A DNA stretch of 19,378 bases from JALOAT01 sp050179875 (GCA_050179875.1 JBFXES010000037.1:1-19378), one strand, 5' to 3'. Positions 6,627 to 13,977 are shown, counted from the first letter of the stretch. The notes: generated by a model not told the origin, from the letters alone. Made by a program: numbers and translations.

Positions 6627-6932
6627 ATGGCCAAGACGTCGATGATTAACCGCGAGATCAAGCGCAAGCAGCTGGCTGACAAGTACGCCGCCAAGCGCAA
6701 GGAACTCAAGGCGAAGATCAGCAACCCCAATGTCAGCATGGAAGAGAAGGAAGCCGCTGTCGTGGCTCTCCAGAAGCTTCCGCGCGATTCGAGCAAGACC
6801 CGTCAGCGCAACCGCTGCAACCTGACCGGTCGTCCGCACGGCGTGTACCGCAAGTTCGGTCTCGGCCGTAACAAGCTCCGCGAGGCAACGATGCGGGGCG
6901 AAGTGCCTGGTCTGCGCAAGGCCAGCTGGTAA
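6627..6932 (+). CDS. rpsN: 30S ribosomal protein S14 (zinc-free type)
   Basis: This 101-residue protein is the long S14 (E. coli 101). It begins MAKTSMINREIKRKQLADKY and ends with the RNA-binding block CNLTGRPHGVYRKFGLGRNK. The short zinc form carries paired CxxC motifs; here only one cysteine remains, so this is the zinc-independent version. S14 lies in the 30S head beside S3 and S10. The start is eight bases after the rplE stop. A 7-bp hairpin follows before rpsH. Confidence 0.97.
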   Translation: MAKTSMINREIKRKQLADKYAAKRKELKAKISNPNVSMEEKEAAVVALQKLPRDSSKTRQRNRCNLTGRPHGVYRKFGLGRNKLREATMRGEVPGLRKASW

Positions 6933-6939
6933 AAAGACG

Positions 6940-6958
6940 CCGTATTCAAGAAATACGG
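6940..6958 (+). promoter_or_regulatory. Hairpin between rpsN and rpsH
   Basis: CCGTATT (6940-6946) pairs perfectly with AATACGG (6952-6958) around a 5-nt loop, in the 45-nt gap before rpsH. There is no T run, so it is not a canonical terminator. It ends six bases before the rpsH ribosome site (GGAG near 6965) and leaves that site free. A role in mRNA processing or relative expression is possible but unproven. Confidence 0.45.
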
Positions 6959-6977
6959 TATTCCGGAGTCAAACCGC

Positions 6978-7373
6978 ATGAGCATGACTGATCCTATCGC
7001 AGATATGCTGACCCGCATCCGCAACGGTCTGGGCGCTGCGAAGGCGGAGGTACAGATGCCTTCGTCCAAGCTGAAGAAAGCGATCGCCCAGGTGTTGAAG
7101 GATGAGGGCTACATCAGCGACTTTTCTGTAAAGGATATCGATGGCAAGCCGGTTCTTGGGATTTCGCTCAAGTACTACGAAGGCAAGCCCGTTATCGAAC
7201 GCATTGAGCGCGTGAGCCGTCCCGGGCTGCGCGTGTACAAAGGCAAGGACGAGCTGCCGAAGGTTCTCGGCGGGCTTGGCATCGCCGTCGTTTCCACGTC
7301 GGCGGGCGTGATGACCGATCGTGCGGCCCGCAAGGCCGGCCACGGCGGCGAAATCATCTGCTACGTGGCTTAA
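6978..7373 (+). CDS. rpsH: 30S ribosomal protein S8
   Basis: The 131-residue product is S8 (E. coli 130). It starts MSMTDPIADMLTRIRNG and contains RVSRPGLRVYKGKDELPK and the C-terminal GIAVVSTSAGVMTDRAAR, which binds 16S helix 21. S8 is a primary assembly protein and in E. coli the translational repressor of the spc operon, acting near the rplE start. The ribosome site is CGGAG, eleven bases upstream of the ATG. rplF follows after 11 nt. Confidence 0.97.
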   Translation: MSMTDPIADMLTRIRNGLGAAKAEVQMPSSKLKKAIAQVLKDEGYISDFSVKDIDGKPVLGISLKYYEGKPVIERIERVSRPGLRVYKGKDELPKVLGGLGIAVVSTSAGVMTDRAARKAGHGGEIICYVA

Positions 7374-7384
7374 GGGGGTTCGAC

Positions 7385-7915
7385 ATGGCACGCGTATCGA
7401 ATCCGATCTCCGTTCCCGCCGGCGTGACGGTCACCGTCTCCGGTCAAACCATTGCTGCCAAGGGGCCCAAGGGTTCCGCGCAGTACACGGTCAACAACAA
7501 GGTAAAGATCAACCAGGAAGGCTCGACCATGCGCTTCACGGCGAACGACGGCCATGAAGACGCCATTGCGCTGATCGGCACCACCCGTGCCCAGGTCGCG
7601 AATGTGTTCCGCGGCGTCTCTGCCGGCTTCGAGCGTAAGCTGGAACTGGTTGGCGTGGGTTACAGGGCCCAGGCCCAGGGCAAGGTGCTGAATCTGTCGC
7701 TCGGTTTCTCCCATCCGGTGAATTACGCAATTCCCGAGGGCATCACCATCGAGACGCCGACGCAGACGGAAATCCTGATCAAGGGTATCGACAAGCAGAA
7801 GGTCGGCCAGGTCGCTGCGGAGATCCGCCAGTATCGTCCGCCCGAGCCGTACAAGGGCAAGGGTGTCAAGTACGCGGATGAAATCATCATCCGCAAAGAA
7901 GCGAAGAAGAAGTAA
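7385..7915 (+). CDS. rplF: 50S ribosomal protein L6
   Basis: The 176-residue product is L6 (E. coli 177). It has the two-fold repeated L6 domain: the first with VTVTVSGQTIAAKGPKGSA, the second ending in the signature RPPEPYKGKGVKYADE near residues 153-168. L6 sits near the factor-binding centre of the 50S and the sarcin-ricin loop. GGGGG lies just before the ATG. The short spacing to rpsH and rplR (11 nt each) fits a single transcript. Confidence 0.97.
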   Translation: MARVSNPISVPAGVTVTVSGQTIAAKGPKGSAQYTVNNKVKINQEGSTMRFTANDGHEDAIALIGTTRAQVANVFRGVSAGFERKLELVGVGYRAQAQGKVLNLSLGFSHPVNYAIPEGITIETPTQTEILIKGIDKQKVGQVAAEIRQYRPPEPYKGKGVKYADEIIIRKEAKKK

Positions 7916-7926
7916 GGGTCTAGGCG

Positions 7927-8283
7927 ATGGACAACAAGAAAGCGTCTCGTATCCGGCGCGCGACTCGGTCCCGCGCCAAGATCCGCGAGCTGGGCGAATT
8001 CCGGCTTACGGTTCACCGTACTCCTCGGCACATCTACGCCCAGGTGATCGCGCCCAATGGTTCCCAGGTGGTCGCGGCTGCATCCACGGTGCAGTCCGAG
8101 ATCAGCGCGGGCCTGAAGTACACCGGCAATGTCGAAGCCGCCACGGCGGTGGGCAAGGCGATTGCCGAAAAGGCGAAGGCCGCAGGGGTCACCAAGGTCG
8201 CGTTCGATCGCTCCGGCTTCAAGTATCACGGTCGTGTGAAGGCTCTGGCGGACGCCGCCCGGCAGAACGGCCTCGACTTCTAA
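7927..8283 (+). CDS. rplR: 50S ribosomal protein L18
   Basis: This 118-residue protein is L18 (E. coli 117). Diagnostic segments are RLTVHRTPRHIYAQVIAPNG, STVQSEI and the C-terminal AFDRSGFKYHGRVKALAD. L18 binds 5S rRNA together with L5 and L25 in the central protuberance. The N-terminus (MDNKKASRIRRATRSR) is the usual basic extension. The start is 11 nt after rplF, and rpsE begins 10 nt after its stop. Confidence 0.97.
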   Translation: MDNKKASRIRRATRSRAKIRELGEFRLTVHRTPRHIYAQVIAPNGSQVVAAASTVQSEISAGLKYTGNVEAATAVGKAIAEKAKAAGVTKVAFDRSGFKYHGRVKALADAARQNGLDF

Positions 8284-8293
8284 AGGTTAAACG

Positions 8294-8800
8294 ATGGCTG
8301 GATTTGACATTGCTCCCAACACCGACGGCCTGAACGAGAAGCTCGTCGCCGTTAACCGTGTGTCCAAGACGGTCAAGGGCGGCCGTCAGTTCGGGTTCTC
8401 CGCACTTACGGTGGTCGGTGACGGTCAGGGCCGCGTGGGCTTCGGGCTCGGCAAGGCGCGTGAAGTGCCCGCCGCCATCGCCAAGGCGATGGAGAAGGCG
8501 CGCAAGAACATGCGCAAGGTGAATATCGTCAACGGCACGCTGCAATACCCCGTGACGGCCGAGCACGGCGCCGCCAAGGTGTACATGCAGCCGGCTTCGG
8601 AAGGTACCGGTATCATCGCGGGCGGCGCCATGCGCGCCGTCCTCGAAGTGGCCGGCGTCCACAACGTGCTTGCCAAGTGCATCGGCAGCAGCAATGCGGT
8701 CAACGTGGTGCAGGCGACGATGCGTGGTCTGGATGCCATGTCCAGCCCGGAAGCCATCGCGGCCAAGCGTGGCAAGACCGTCAAGGAAATCCTGGAATAA
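8294..8800 (+). CDS. rpsE: 30S ribosomal protein S5
   Basis: The 168-residue product is S5 (E. coli 167). It has the double-stranded-RNA-binding-like N-terminal domain with VKGGRQFGFSALTVVGDG, the GRVGFGLGKAREVPAAI loop, and the C-terminal domain with the GTGIIAGGAMRAVLEVAG signature near residue 105-120. S5 lines the mRNA entry channel and influences decoding fidelity along with S4, which is encoded downstream. AAAGG precedes the ATG. rpmD starts four bases after its stop. Confidence 0.97.
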   Translation: MAGFDIAPNTDGLNEKLVAVNRVSKTVKGGRQFGFSALTVVGDGQGRVGFGLGKAREVPAAIAKAMEKARKNMRKVNIVNGTLQYPVTAEHGAAKVYMQPASEGTGIIAGGAMRAVLEVAGVHNVLAKCIGSSNAVNVVQATMRGLDAMSSPEAIAAKRGKTVKEILE

Positions 8801-8804
8801 GACC

Positions 8805-8990
8805 ATGGCGACCACGAAGAAAATCAAGGTAACGCTGGTCAAGACCCTGCATCACCGCCTCGCCAGCCACAAGGCATGCGTAGCGGGTCTGGGCCTGCGC
8901 CGTCGCAACCACACGGTGGAAGTGGAAGACACGCCCGCCGTGCGTGGGATGATCAACAAAGTCTCCTACATGCTGAAGGTGGAGGAGTAA
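8805..8990 (+). CDS. rpmD: 50S ribosomal protein L30
   Basis: This small 61-residue protein matches L30 (E. coli 59): KKIKVTLVKTLHHRLASHK, then LGLRRRNHTVEVEDTPAVRGM, then INKVSYMLKVEE. L30 is a surface protein of the 50S. The ATG at 8805 is four bases after the rpsE stop. A much longer in-frame opening back to 8670 lies inside rpsE and is a shadow. rplO begins two bases after the stop, its ribosome site (GGAGGAG) being the last codons of rpmD. Confidence 0.96.
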   Translation: MATTKKIKVTLVKTLHHRLASHKACVAGLGLRRRNHTVEVEDTPAVRGMINKVSYMLKVEE

Positions 8991-8992
8991 CC

Positions 8993-9427
8993 ATGCGCTT
9001 GAACACGCTCAAGCCTGCAGAAGGCGCCAAGATCAGCGAGAAGCGCGTTGGTCGCGGTATCGGTTCCGGCCTCGGCAAGACCGGCGGCCGCGGCCACAAG
9101 GGTTGGACCTCCCGCTCCGGCGGCGGTCGCAAGAACGGCTTCGAAGGCGGCCAGATGCCCCTTCAGCGCCGTCTGCCCAAGGTCGGCTTCAACTCCATGA
9201 CCGCTTCCGAGCGCGCCGAGGTTCGCCTGCACGAGATCGCCAAGATCGAGGGCGGCATGGTCGACCTGCTGGCTCTGAAGTCGGCCAACCTCATCGGTCA
9301 CGCGGTGAAGCGCGTGAAAGTCATCGCGTCCGGGACGATCGACAAGGCCGTCACGGTGCGTGGTCTGGGCGTCACCAAGGGCGCTCGTGCCGCGATTGAA
9401 GCGGCTGGTGGCAAGGTCGAGGAATAA
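8993..9427 (+). CDS. rplO: 50S ribosomal protein L15
   Basis: The 144-residue product has the exact E. coli length. The long Gly/Arg-rich N-terminal tail (GRGIGSGLGKTGGRGHKG, about residues 20-37) threads into 23S rRNA, followed by GGQMPLQRRLPKVGF. L15 is a late-assembly 50S protein. GGAGGAG at the end of rpmD is a strong ribosome site. The secY start codon follows its stop without any gap, making coupling likely. Confidence 0.97.
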   Translation: MRLNTLKPAEGAKISEKRVGRGIGSGLGKTGGRGHKGWTSRSGGGRKNGFEGGQMPLQRRLPKVGFNSMTASERAEVRLHEIAKIEGGMVDLLALKSANLIGHAVKRVKVIASGTIDKAVTVRGLGVTKGARAAIEAAGGKVEE

Positions 9428-10774
9428 GTGAGCACATCGCGCTCCGCCATGGCCGACATGCTGTCGGCCGGAAAGCTGACGGAACTGAAGCAGCGCCTCC
9501 TGTTCCTTTTGGGGGCGCTGCTCGTTTTCCGTATCGGTGCGCACGTGCCGGTGCCGGGCATCGACCCGGTGGCGCTCGCGGCGTTGTTCGATCAGCAGCG
9601 CGGCACCATTCTGGACATGTTCAACATGTTCTCCGGTGGTGCGCTCGAGCGTCTGTCGGTACTTGCGCTGGGTATCATGCCGTACATCTCGGCGTCCATC
9701 ATCGTGCAGCTGATGACGAAGGTGGTGCCGAAGCTGGAACAGCTGAGCAAGGAAGGCGCCGCCGGCCGGCGCAAGATCACCCAGTACACCCGCATGGGCA
9801 CGCTGGTGCTTGCGACCTTCCAGTCCCTGGGCGTGGCCATCATGCTTGAGGCGCAGCGTGCGGGTAACATGCCGCTGGTCATCGAGCCCGGCCTGGCGTT
9901 CCGTATCGTCACGGTCGTCACCCTGGTCACCGGCACCATGTTCCTCATGTGGCTGGGCGAGCAGGTGACGGAGCGAGGCATCGGCAACGGTATCTCGATG
10001 ATCATCTTCGCCGGTATCGTCGCCGGGCTGCCGTCCGCCATCGGCGGTACGCTGGAGCTGGCCCGCACCGGTGAGATGAGCGCCCCGTTCGTCCTGTTGC
10101 TGTTCGTACTGGCGGTGGTGGTCACCGGCTTCATCGTGTTCGTGGAGCGCGGTCAGCGGCGCATCACGGTCAACTACGCCAAGCGCCAGCAGGGTCGCCG
10201 GGTCTACGCGGCGCAGACCAGCCACCTGCCCCTGAAGGTGAACATGGCGGGCGTCATCCCGCCCATCTTCGCCTCCAGCATCATCCTGTTCCCGGCCACC
10301 ATCGCCGGCTGGTTCGGGACGCGGGAAGGGTTCGGATGGATGCAGGACATTGCAACCACCCTGTCGCCGGGCCAGCCGCTGTACGTGGCCTTGTACGCGG
10401 TGCTGATCATCTTCTTCTGCTTCTTCTACACGGCCCTGATGTTCGATCCCAAGGACACGGCCGAGAACCTGAAGAAGTCGGGCGCCTTCGTTCCGGGCAT
10501 TCGCCCGGGCGAGCAGACCGCGCGCTATATCGACGGGATTTTGGGCAAGCTGACGCTCGCAGGGGCCATTTACATCACCCTGGTGTGCCTGCTCCCCGAG
10601 TTCCTGATCGTGTACGCGAACGTACCGTTTTATTTTGGCGGCACGTCGCTGCTGATCATCGTGGTCGTCGTAATGGATTTCATGGCCCAGGTGCAGGCGC
10701 ACCTGATGTCCCACCAGTACGAGGGCCTGTTGAAGAAAGCGAACCTCAAGGGGCGCGGCGGCCTGTTGCGCTGA
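9428..10774 (+). CDS. secY: Sec translocon channel protein SecY
   Basis: The 448-residue product is SecY (E. coli 443), the pore of the SecYEG translocon in the inner membrane. Hydrophobic segments fit the ten-helix fold. Conserved parts include FNMFSGGALERLSVLALGIM around the plug and TM2, the cytoplasmic loop with RGQRRITVNYAKRQQGRR, and SGAFVPGIRPGEQTA, whose arginine corresponds to the essential E. coli Arg357 in SecA coupling. The start is GTG at 9428, directly abutting the rplO stop with GAGG seven bases upstream; a later in-frame ATG near 9449 would trim only seven residues and has a poorer context. Confidence 0.97.
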   Translation: MSTSRSAMADMLSAGKLTELKQRLLFLLGALLVFRIGAHVPVPGIDPVALAALFDQQRGTILDMFNMFSGGALERLSVLALGIMPYISASIIVQLMTKVVPKLEQLSKEGAAGRRKITQYTRMGTLVLATFQSLGVAIMLEAQRAGNMPLVIEPGLAFRIVTVVTLVTGTMFLMWLGEQVTERGIGNGISMIIFAGIVAGLPSAIGGTLELARTGEMSAPFVLLLFVLAVVVTGFIVFVERGQRRITVNYAKRQQGRRVYAAQTSHLPLKVNMAGVIPPIFASSIILFPATIAGWFGTREGFGWMQDIATTLSPGQPLYVALYAVLIIFFCFFYTALMFDPKDTAENLKKSGAFVPGIRPGEQTARYIDGILGKLTLAGAIYITLVCLLPEFLIVYANVPFYFGGTSLLIIVVVVMDFMAQVQAHLMSHQYEGLLKKANLKGRGGLLR

Positions 10775-10803
10775 CCCCGACTCAGATTCGACGGAGAATC
10801 ACC

Positions 10804-10920
10804 ATGAAAGTACGTGCTTCCATCAAGAAACTGTGCCGCAACTGCAAGATTGTGCGTCGCCAGGGCGTGGTCCGCGTGATCTGCTCCTCCGATGCGCGGC
10901 ACAAGCAGCGCCAGGGCTGA
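10804..10920 (+). CDS. rpmJ: 50S ribosomal protein L36 (zinc type)
   Basis: This 38-residue protein is easily missed but is an intact L36 of standard length: MKVRASIKKLCRNCKIVRRQ, then VRVICSSDARHKQRQG. Cys11, Cys14, Cys27 and His33 form the complete zinc site, so this is the zinc-containing (C+) form. CGGAGA lies before the ATG. In E. coli it closes the spc operon, as here. A 107-nt leader with possible promoter and hairpins follows. Confidence 0.96.
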   Translation: MKVRASIKKLCRNCKIVRRQGVVRVICSSDARHKQRQG

Positions 10921-10923
10921 GCC

Positions 10924-11001
10924 CCTGCGCAACGGTACTTGCGCTTGCATAGAAGGGCGCAGGTCAGTATCATTGAACGTTTTCGGCGGACCTGCCGGTT
11001 C
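10924..11001 (+). promoter_or_regulatory. Competing hairpins in the rpsM leader
   Basis: Three pairings are visible. A: CCTGCGC (10924-10930) with GCGCAGG (10957-10963). B: GCAGGTC (10959-10965) with GACCTGC (10989-10995). C: GAAC (10975-10978) plus CGGC (10984-10987) with GCCG plus GTTC (10994-11001). B shares bases with both A and C, so it excludes them. In E. coli, S4 represses the alpha operon through a structured leader at this position. No recognisable copy of that pseudoknot was found, so the role is open. Confidence 0.4.
10945..10980 (+). promoter_or_regulatory. Candidate promoter for the alpha block
   Basis: TATCAT at 10968-10973 matches the -10 consensus at five of six positions. 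TTGCAT at 10945-10950, 17 bp upstream, matches the conserved TTG of the -35. Transcription would start near 10980, giving a leader of about 48 nt before rpsM. The spacing is ideal but the -35 is weak. It would let S13, S11, S4, alpha and L17 be transcribed independently of the spc block. Confidence 0.4.
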
Positions 11002-11027
11002 AGTAGACGAATAAGTGGAGTGGCTCA

Positions 11028-11384
11028 ATGGCCCGTATTGCTGGCATAAACATTCCGGTCAACAAGCATGCCGTGATCGCCCTGCAGTCGATCTACGGCA
11101 TCGGTAGGACCCGCGCCAAACTGATCTGCGAGGCGAGCGGGGTGCGCCCCGAAGCCAAGATTAAGGATCTCACCGAGGGTGAGATCGAGGCCCTGCGCGG
11201 CGAAGTCGCCAAGTTCACGGTCGAGGGCGACCTGCGCCGTGAAGTGGGCATGAGCATCAAGCGTCTGATGGACATGGGCTGCTACCGCGGCCTGCGTCAT
11301 CGCCGTGGCCTGCCGGTGCGTGGTCAGCGGACTCGCACCAATGCGCGTACCCGCAAGGGCCCGCGTCGCCAGGTCAAGAAATAA
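11028..11384 (+). CDS. rpsM: 30S ribosomal protein S13
   Basis: The 118-residue product matches S13 in full (E. coli 118): MARIAGINIPVNKHAVIALQ, the helix-two-turn-helix IYGIGRTRAKLIC, and the basic tail RGLRHRRGLPVRGQRTRTNA. S13 forms head bridges with L5 and contacts P-site tRNA. The ATG at 11028 has GTGGAG upstream. It is the first gene of the alpha block and, in E. coli, the gene at whose start S4 represses. Confidence 0.97.
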   Translation: MARIAGINIPVNKHAVIALQSIYGIGRTRAKLICEASGVRPEAKIKDLTEGEIEALRGEVAKFTVEGDLRREVGMSIKRLMDMGCYRGLRHRRGLPVRGQRTRTNARTRKGPRRQVKK

Positions 11385-11418
11385 GCGCAGCTAAACACAG
11401 TCGTCAGGATCCCGGGTT

Positions 11419-11817
11419 ATGGCAAAAGCGACCACTGCCCCTACGCGTACGCGTAAGAAGGTCAAGAAAAACGTGGTGGACGGCATCGCGCATGTCCACG
11501 CCTCCTTCAACAACACCATCGTGACCATCACGGATCGCCAGGGCAATACCATTTGCTGGGCGACGGCGGGCGGCTCGGGCTTTCGCGGTTCCCGCAAGAG
11601 CACCCCGTTCGCGGCGCAGGTGGCGGCCGAAAAGGCCGGCGCCGCCGCGCTCGAGGTGGGCATGAAGAATCTGGAAGTGCTGGTGAAGGGTCCGGGCCCG
11701 GGTCGCGACTCCGCGGTGCGTGCCCTCCACAACAAGGGCTTCAAGATTACCAACATCGCCGACGTCACCCCCATTCCGCACAATGGGTGCCGTCCTCCCA
11801 AGAAGCGTCGCGTTTAA
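11419..11817 (+). CDS. rpsK: 30S ribosomal protein S11
   Basis: The 132-residue product is S11 (E. coli 129). It carries GIAHVHASFNNTIVTITDRQG, GGSGFRGSRKSTPFAAQVA and the C-terminal TPIPHNGCRPPKKRRV. S11 sits on the 30S platform near the mRNA exit. The N-terminal extension (MAKATTAPTRTRKKVKKN) is Lys/Arg-rich as in the family. The ribosome site is weak (AGGA about ten bases upstream). The gap to rpsM is 34 nt, among the longer ones inside the block. Confidence 0.97.
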   Translation: MAKATTAPTRTRKKVKKNVVDGIAHVHASFNNTIVTITDRQGNTICWATAGGSGFRGSRKSTPFAAQVAAEKAGAAALEVGMKNLEVLVKGPGPGRDSAVRALHNKGFKITNIADVTPIPHNGCRPPKKRRV

Positions 11818-11832
11818 GGCAGGAGAACAACC

Positions 11833-12459
11833 TTGGCTAGGTACATCGGTCCCAAGTGCCGCCTTTGCCGTCGCGAAGGCGAGAAGCTCTTTCTGAAGGG
11901 CGAGAAGTGCTTCACCAGCAAGTGCACCATCGAAACCCGTCCGGTTCCGCCGGGCCAGCACGGCCAGCGCCGCGGTCGGCTTTCCGACTATGCGCGTCAG
12001 CTGCGTGAGAAGCAGAAGCTGCGCCGTGTGTATGGCCTGCTCGAAGGCCAGTTCCGCCACTACTACGAAGAGGCGGACCGCCAGAAGGGCTCCACGGGCG
12101 AGAATCTGCTCCAGCTGCTCGAGTGCCGTCTGGACAACGTGGCGTTCCGCATGGGCTTTGGTGCTTCCCGCTCGGAAGCCCGCCAGAACGTACGTCACAG
12201 CAACGTTCGGGTGAACGGTCGCAAGGTCAACATCCCGTCCTACCAGGTCAAGCCCGGCGACGTGATTTCCATTGCCGAAGACGCGAAGAACCACTTGCGC
12301 ATCAAGGCCTCCGTGGAATCTCAGCAGCAGCGCGGCTTCGCTCCCTGGCTGGACGTTGACGCGTCCAAGCTCGAGGGCGTGTTCAAGCAGCGTCCGGAAC
12401 GTAGTGACCTGCCCGCCGAGATCCAGGAACAGCTCGTGGTCGAGCTCTACTCGAAGTAA
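11833..12459 (+). CDS. rpsD: 30S ribosomal protein S4, zinc-binding (C+) form, TTG start
   Basis: The 208-residue product is S4 (E. coli 206), a primary 16S-binding and fidelity protein. Near the N-terminus Cys9, Cys12, Cys26 and Cys31 form a complete CxxC-x13-C-x4-C set like the zinc site of Thermus S4; E. coli S4 lacks it. The S4 RNA-binding domain follows with ENLLQLLECRLDNVAFRMGF and QVKPGDVISI. The start is TTG at 11833, with AGGAG at 11821-11825 seven bases upstream; no in-frame ATG gives the conserved N-terminus ARYIGPKC. The gap to rpsK is 15 nt. In E. coli S4 autoregulates the alpha operon. Confidence 0.95.
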   Translation: MARYIGPKCRLCRREGEKLFLKGEKCFTSKCTIETRPVPPGQHGQRRGRLSDYARQLREKQKLRRVYGLLEGQFRHYYEEADRQKGSTGENLLQLLECRLDNVAFRMGFGASRSEARQNVRHSNVRVNGRKVNIPSYQVKPGDVISIAEDAKNHLRIKASVESQQQRGFAPWLDVDASKLEGVFKQRPERSDLPAEIQEQLVVELYSK

Positions 12460-12461
12460 TC

Positions 12462-12479
12462 TTTGCCTTGATTGGCAAG
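12462..12479 (+). promoter_or_regulatory. Small hairpin between rpsD and rpoA
   Basis: TTTGCC (12462-12467) pairs with GGCAAG (12474-12479) around a 6-nt loop; the outer pair is a wobble. It lies directly after the rpsD stop in the 62-nt gap before rpoA. There is no T run, so it is probably not a terminator. It could mark an mRNA end-processing or stability point between S4 and alpha. Confidence 0.3.
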
Positions 12480-12521
12480 AACGTAGAGCAGTCATCGGCA
12501 GCCATTCAGTGAGGAAGGTTC

Positions 12522-13517
12522 ATGCAGGGCTCTGTAGCAGAACTTCTTAAACCGCGCTTGGTAGGCGTCCAGAAGCTCAGCGATACCCGCGCGAAGGTAA
12601 CGCTCGAGCCGCTGGAGCGCGGCTTTGGTCACACCCTGGGCAACGCCCTCCGTCGCATCCTGCTCTCTTCCATGGTGGGAGCGGCAATCACGGAGGCGGA
12701 GATCGAGGGCGTCCTGCACGAGTACACGACCGTTGAGGGCGTGCAGGAAGACGTCATCGAAATCCTGCTCAACCTCAAGGGCGTCGCCATTCGCATGCCC
12801 CACAAGGACGAGGTGACCTTGACGCTCTCCAAGAAGGGCCCCGGCGTGGTCACCGCGGGGGACATCGCGCTGGACCATGGCGTGGAGATCGTGAATCCGG
12901 AACATGTGCTGGCCCACCTGACCAAGGCGGGCGAGCTGAACATGCGCATCAAGGTGCGAAAGGGTCGCGGCTACGAGCCCGCGAACGCCCGCAGCCTGGG
13001 CGAGGATGAGTCGCGTCCCATCGGCCGCCTGCAGCTGGACGCCTCGTTCAGCCCGGTCAGCCGCGTGGCCTATGTGGTCGAGAGCGCCCGCGTGGAACAG
13101 CGCACCGACCTGGACAAGCTGGTCATCGAACTCGAGACCAACGGCACCATCGAGCCCGACGAGGCCATCCGGCGTGCTGCCACGATCCTGCAGGACCAGC
13201 TCTCCGCCTTCGTGGAACTGAAGGGCAAGGAAGAGGTTGCGCCCCAGGTGCAGGAGCCCGAGATCGACCCGATCCTGCTGCGTCCGGTGGACGAGCTGGA
13301 ACTCACCGTGCGCTCGGCCAACTGCCTCAAGGCGGAACACATCTATTACATTGGCGACCTGATTCAGCGTACCGAAGTGGAGCTGCTCAAGACGCCGAAC
13401 CTGGGCAAGAAGTCGCTCACCGAGATCAAGGACGTGCTTGCTTCGCACGGCCTGTCGCTCGGCATGCGTCTGGAAAACTGGCCGCCGGCCAGCCTCCAGA
13501 AGCGGGACGAAGCCTGA
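12522..13517 (+). CDS. rpoA: DNA-directed RNA polymerase alpha subunit
   Basis: The 331-residue product is RpoA (E. coli 329). The N-terminal domain contains ERGFGHTLGNALRRILLSSM, the dimerisation and beta-contact region near residues 32-51, and VEQRTDLDKLVIE. A flexible acidic linker follows, ending at EIDPILLRPVDELE. The C-terminal domain has LTVRSANCLKAE, whose arginine corresponds to E. coli Arg265 for UP-element binding, and the helix-hairpin-helix TPNLGKKSLTEIKDVL. Alpha dimerises to nucleate RNA polymerase assembly. GAGGAAGG precedes the ATG. It sits between rpsD and rplQ as in other proteobacteria. Confidence 0.98.
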   Translation: MQGSVAELLKPRLVGVQKLSDTRAKVTLEPLERGFGHTLGNALRRILLSSMVGAAITEAEIEGVLHEYTTVEGVQEDVIEILLNLKGVAIRMPHKDEVTLTLSKKGPGVVTAGDIALDHGVEIVNPEHVLAHLTKAGELNMRIKVRKGRGYEPANARSLGEDESRPIGRLQLDASFSPVSRVAYVVESARVEQRTDLDKLVIELETNGTIEPDEAIRRAATILQDQLSAFVELKGKEEVAPQVQEPEIDPILLRPVDELELTVRSANCLKAEHIYYIGDLIQRTEVELLKTPNLGKKSLTEIKDVLASHGLSLGMRLENWPPASLQKRDEA

Positions 13518-13552
13518 GTCATTAACGAAGAACGCATTCCAGGGTAACGACC

Positions 13553-13945
13553 ATGCGACACCGTAAAGCCGGCCGGCATCTCAACCGCCCCACGGCACAT
13601 CGTGAGGCCATGTTCAAGAACATGACGGCCTCGCTGCTGCGTCACGAGATCATCAAGACCACCCTTCCCAAGGCGAAGGAGCTGCGTCGCGTGGCGGAGC
13701 CGCTCATCACCATGGCCAAGGAAGACTCCGTGGCCCGCCGCCGCCTGGCTTTCGCCCGCGTGCAGGATCGCGAGGCGGTCACCAAGCTGTTCGGCGAGCT
13801 GGGTCCGCGTTACAAGGCACGCCCGGGCGGCTACCTGCGCATCCTGAAGTGCGGTTTCCGCGCCGGTGATAACGCTCCCATGGCCATCGTTGAACTGGTC
13901 GACCGTCCTGAGGCGCAGGCCGCCGAGGGCGAAAACGCCGCCTGA
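13553..13945 (+). CDS. rplQ: 50S ribosomal protein L17
   Basis: The 130-residue product is L17 (E. coli 127). It starts MRHRKAGRHLNRPTAHREAM and contains LLRHEIIKTTLPKAKELRRV and the C-terminal YKARPGGYLRILKCGFRAGD, followed by an acidic Ala/Glu-rich tail. L17 is an early 50S assembly protein near the tunnel exit. AGGG lies upstream of the ATG. It ends the alpha block and is followed 26 bases later by a strong intrinsic terminator. Confidence 0.97.
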   Translation: MRHRKAGRHLNRPTAHREAMFKNMTASLLRHEIIKTTLPKAKELRRVAEPLITMAKEDSVARRRLAFARVQDREAVTKLFGELGPRYKARPGGYLRILKCGFRAGDNAPMAIVELVDRPEAQAAEGENAA

Positions 13946-13977
13946 GCGTTCGCGCAAGGTCAGCGATAATGAAGCCG
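13942..13977 (+). promoter_or_regulatory. Weak candidate promoter overlapping the rplQ terminator
   Basis: GATAAT at 13965-13970 matches the -10 consensus at five of six positions. The hexamer 17 bp upstream (CTGAGC, 13942-13947) matches the -35 at only three. Transcription would begin near 13977, within the left arm of the terminator stem, so this transcript would escape termination. Some promoter is needed for the downstream gene, and no better one lies between the terminator and its start. Confidence 0.35.

Noticed and set aside
8966..10714. 582-codon open frame on the minus strand opposite rplO and secY
   Set aside because: Its composition (His, Asp, Gln, Arg-rich low complexity) is that of an antisense shadow; both genes on the other strand are certain.
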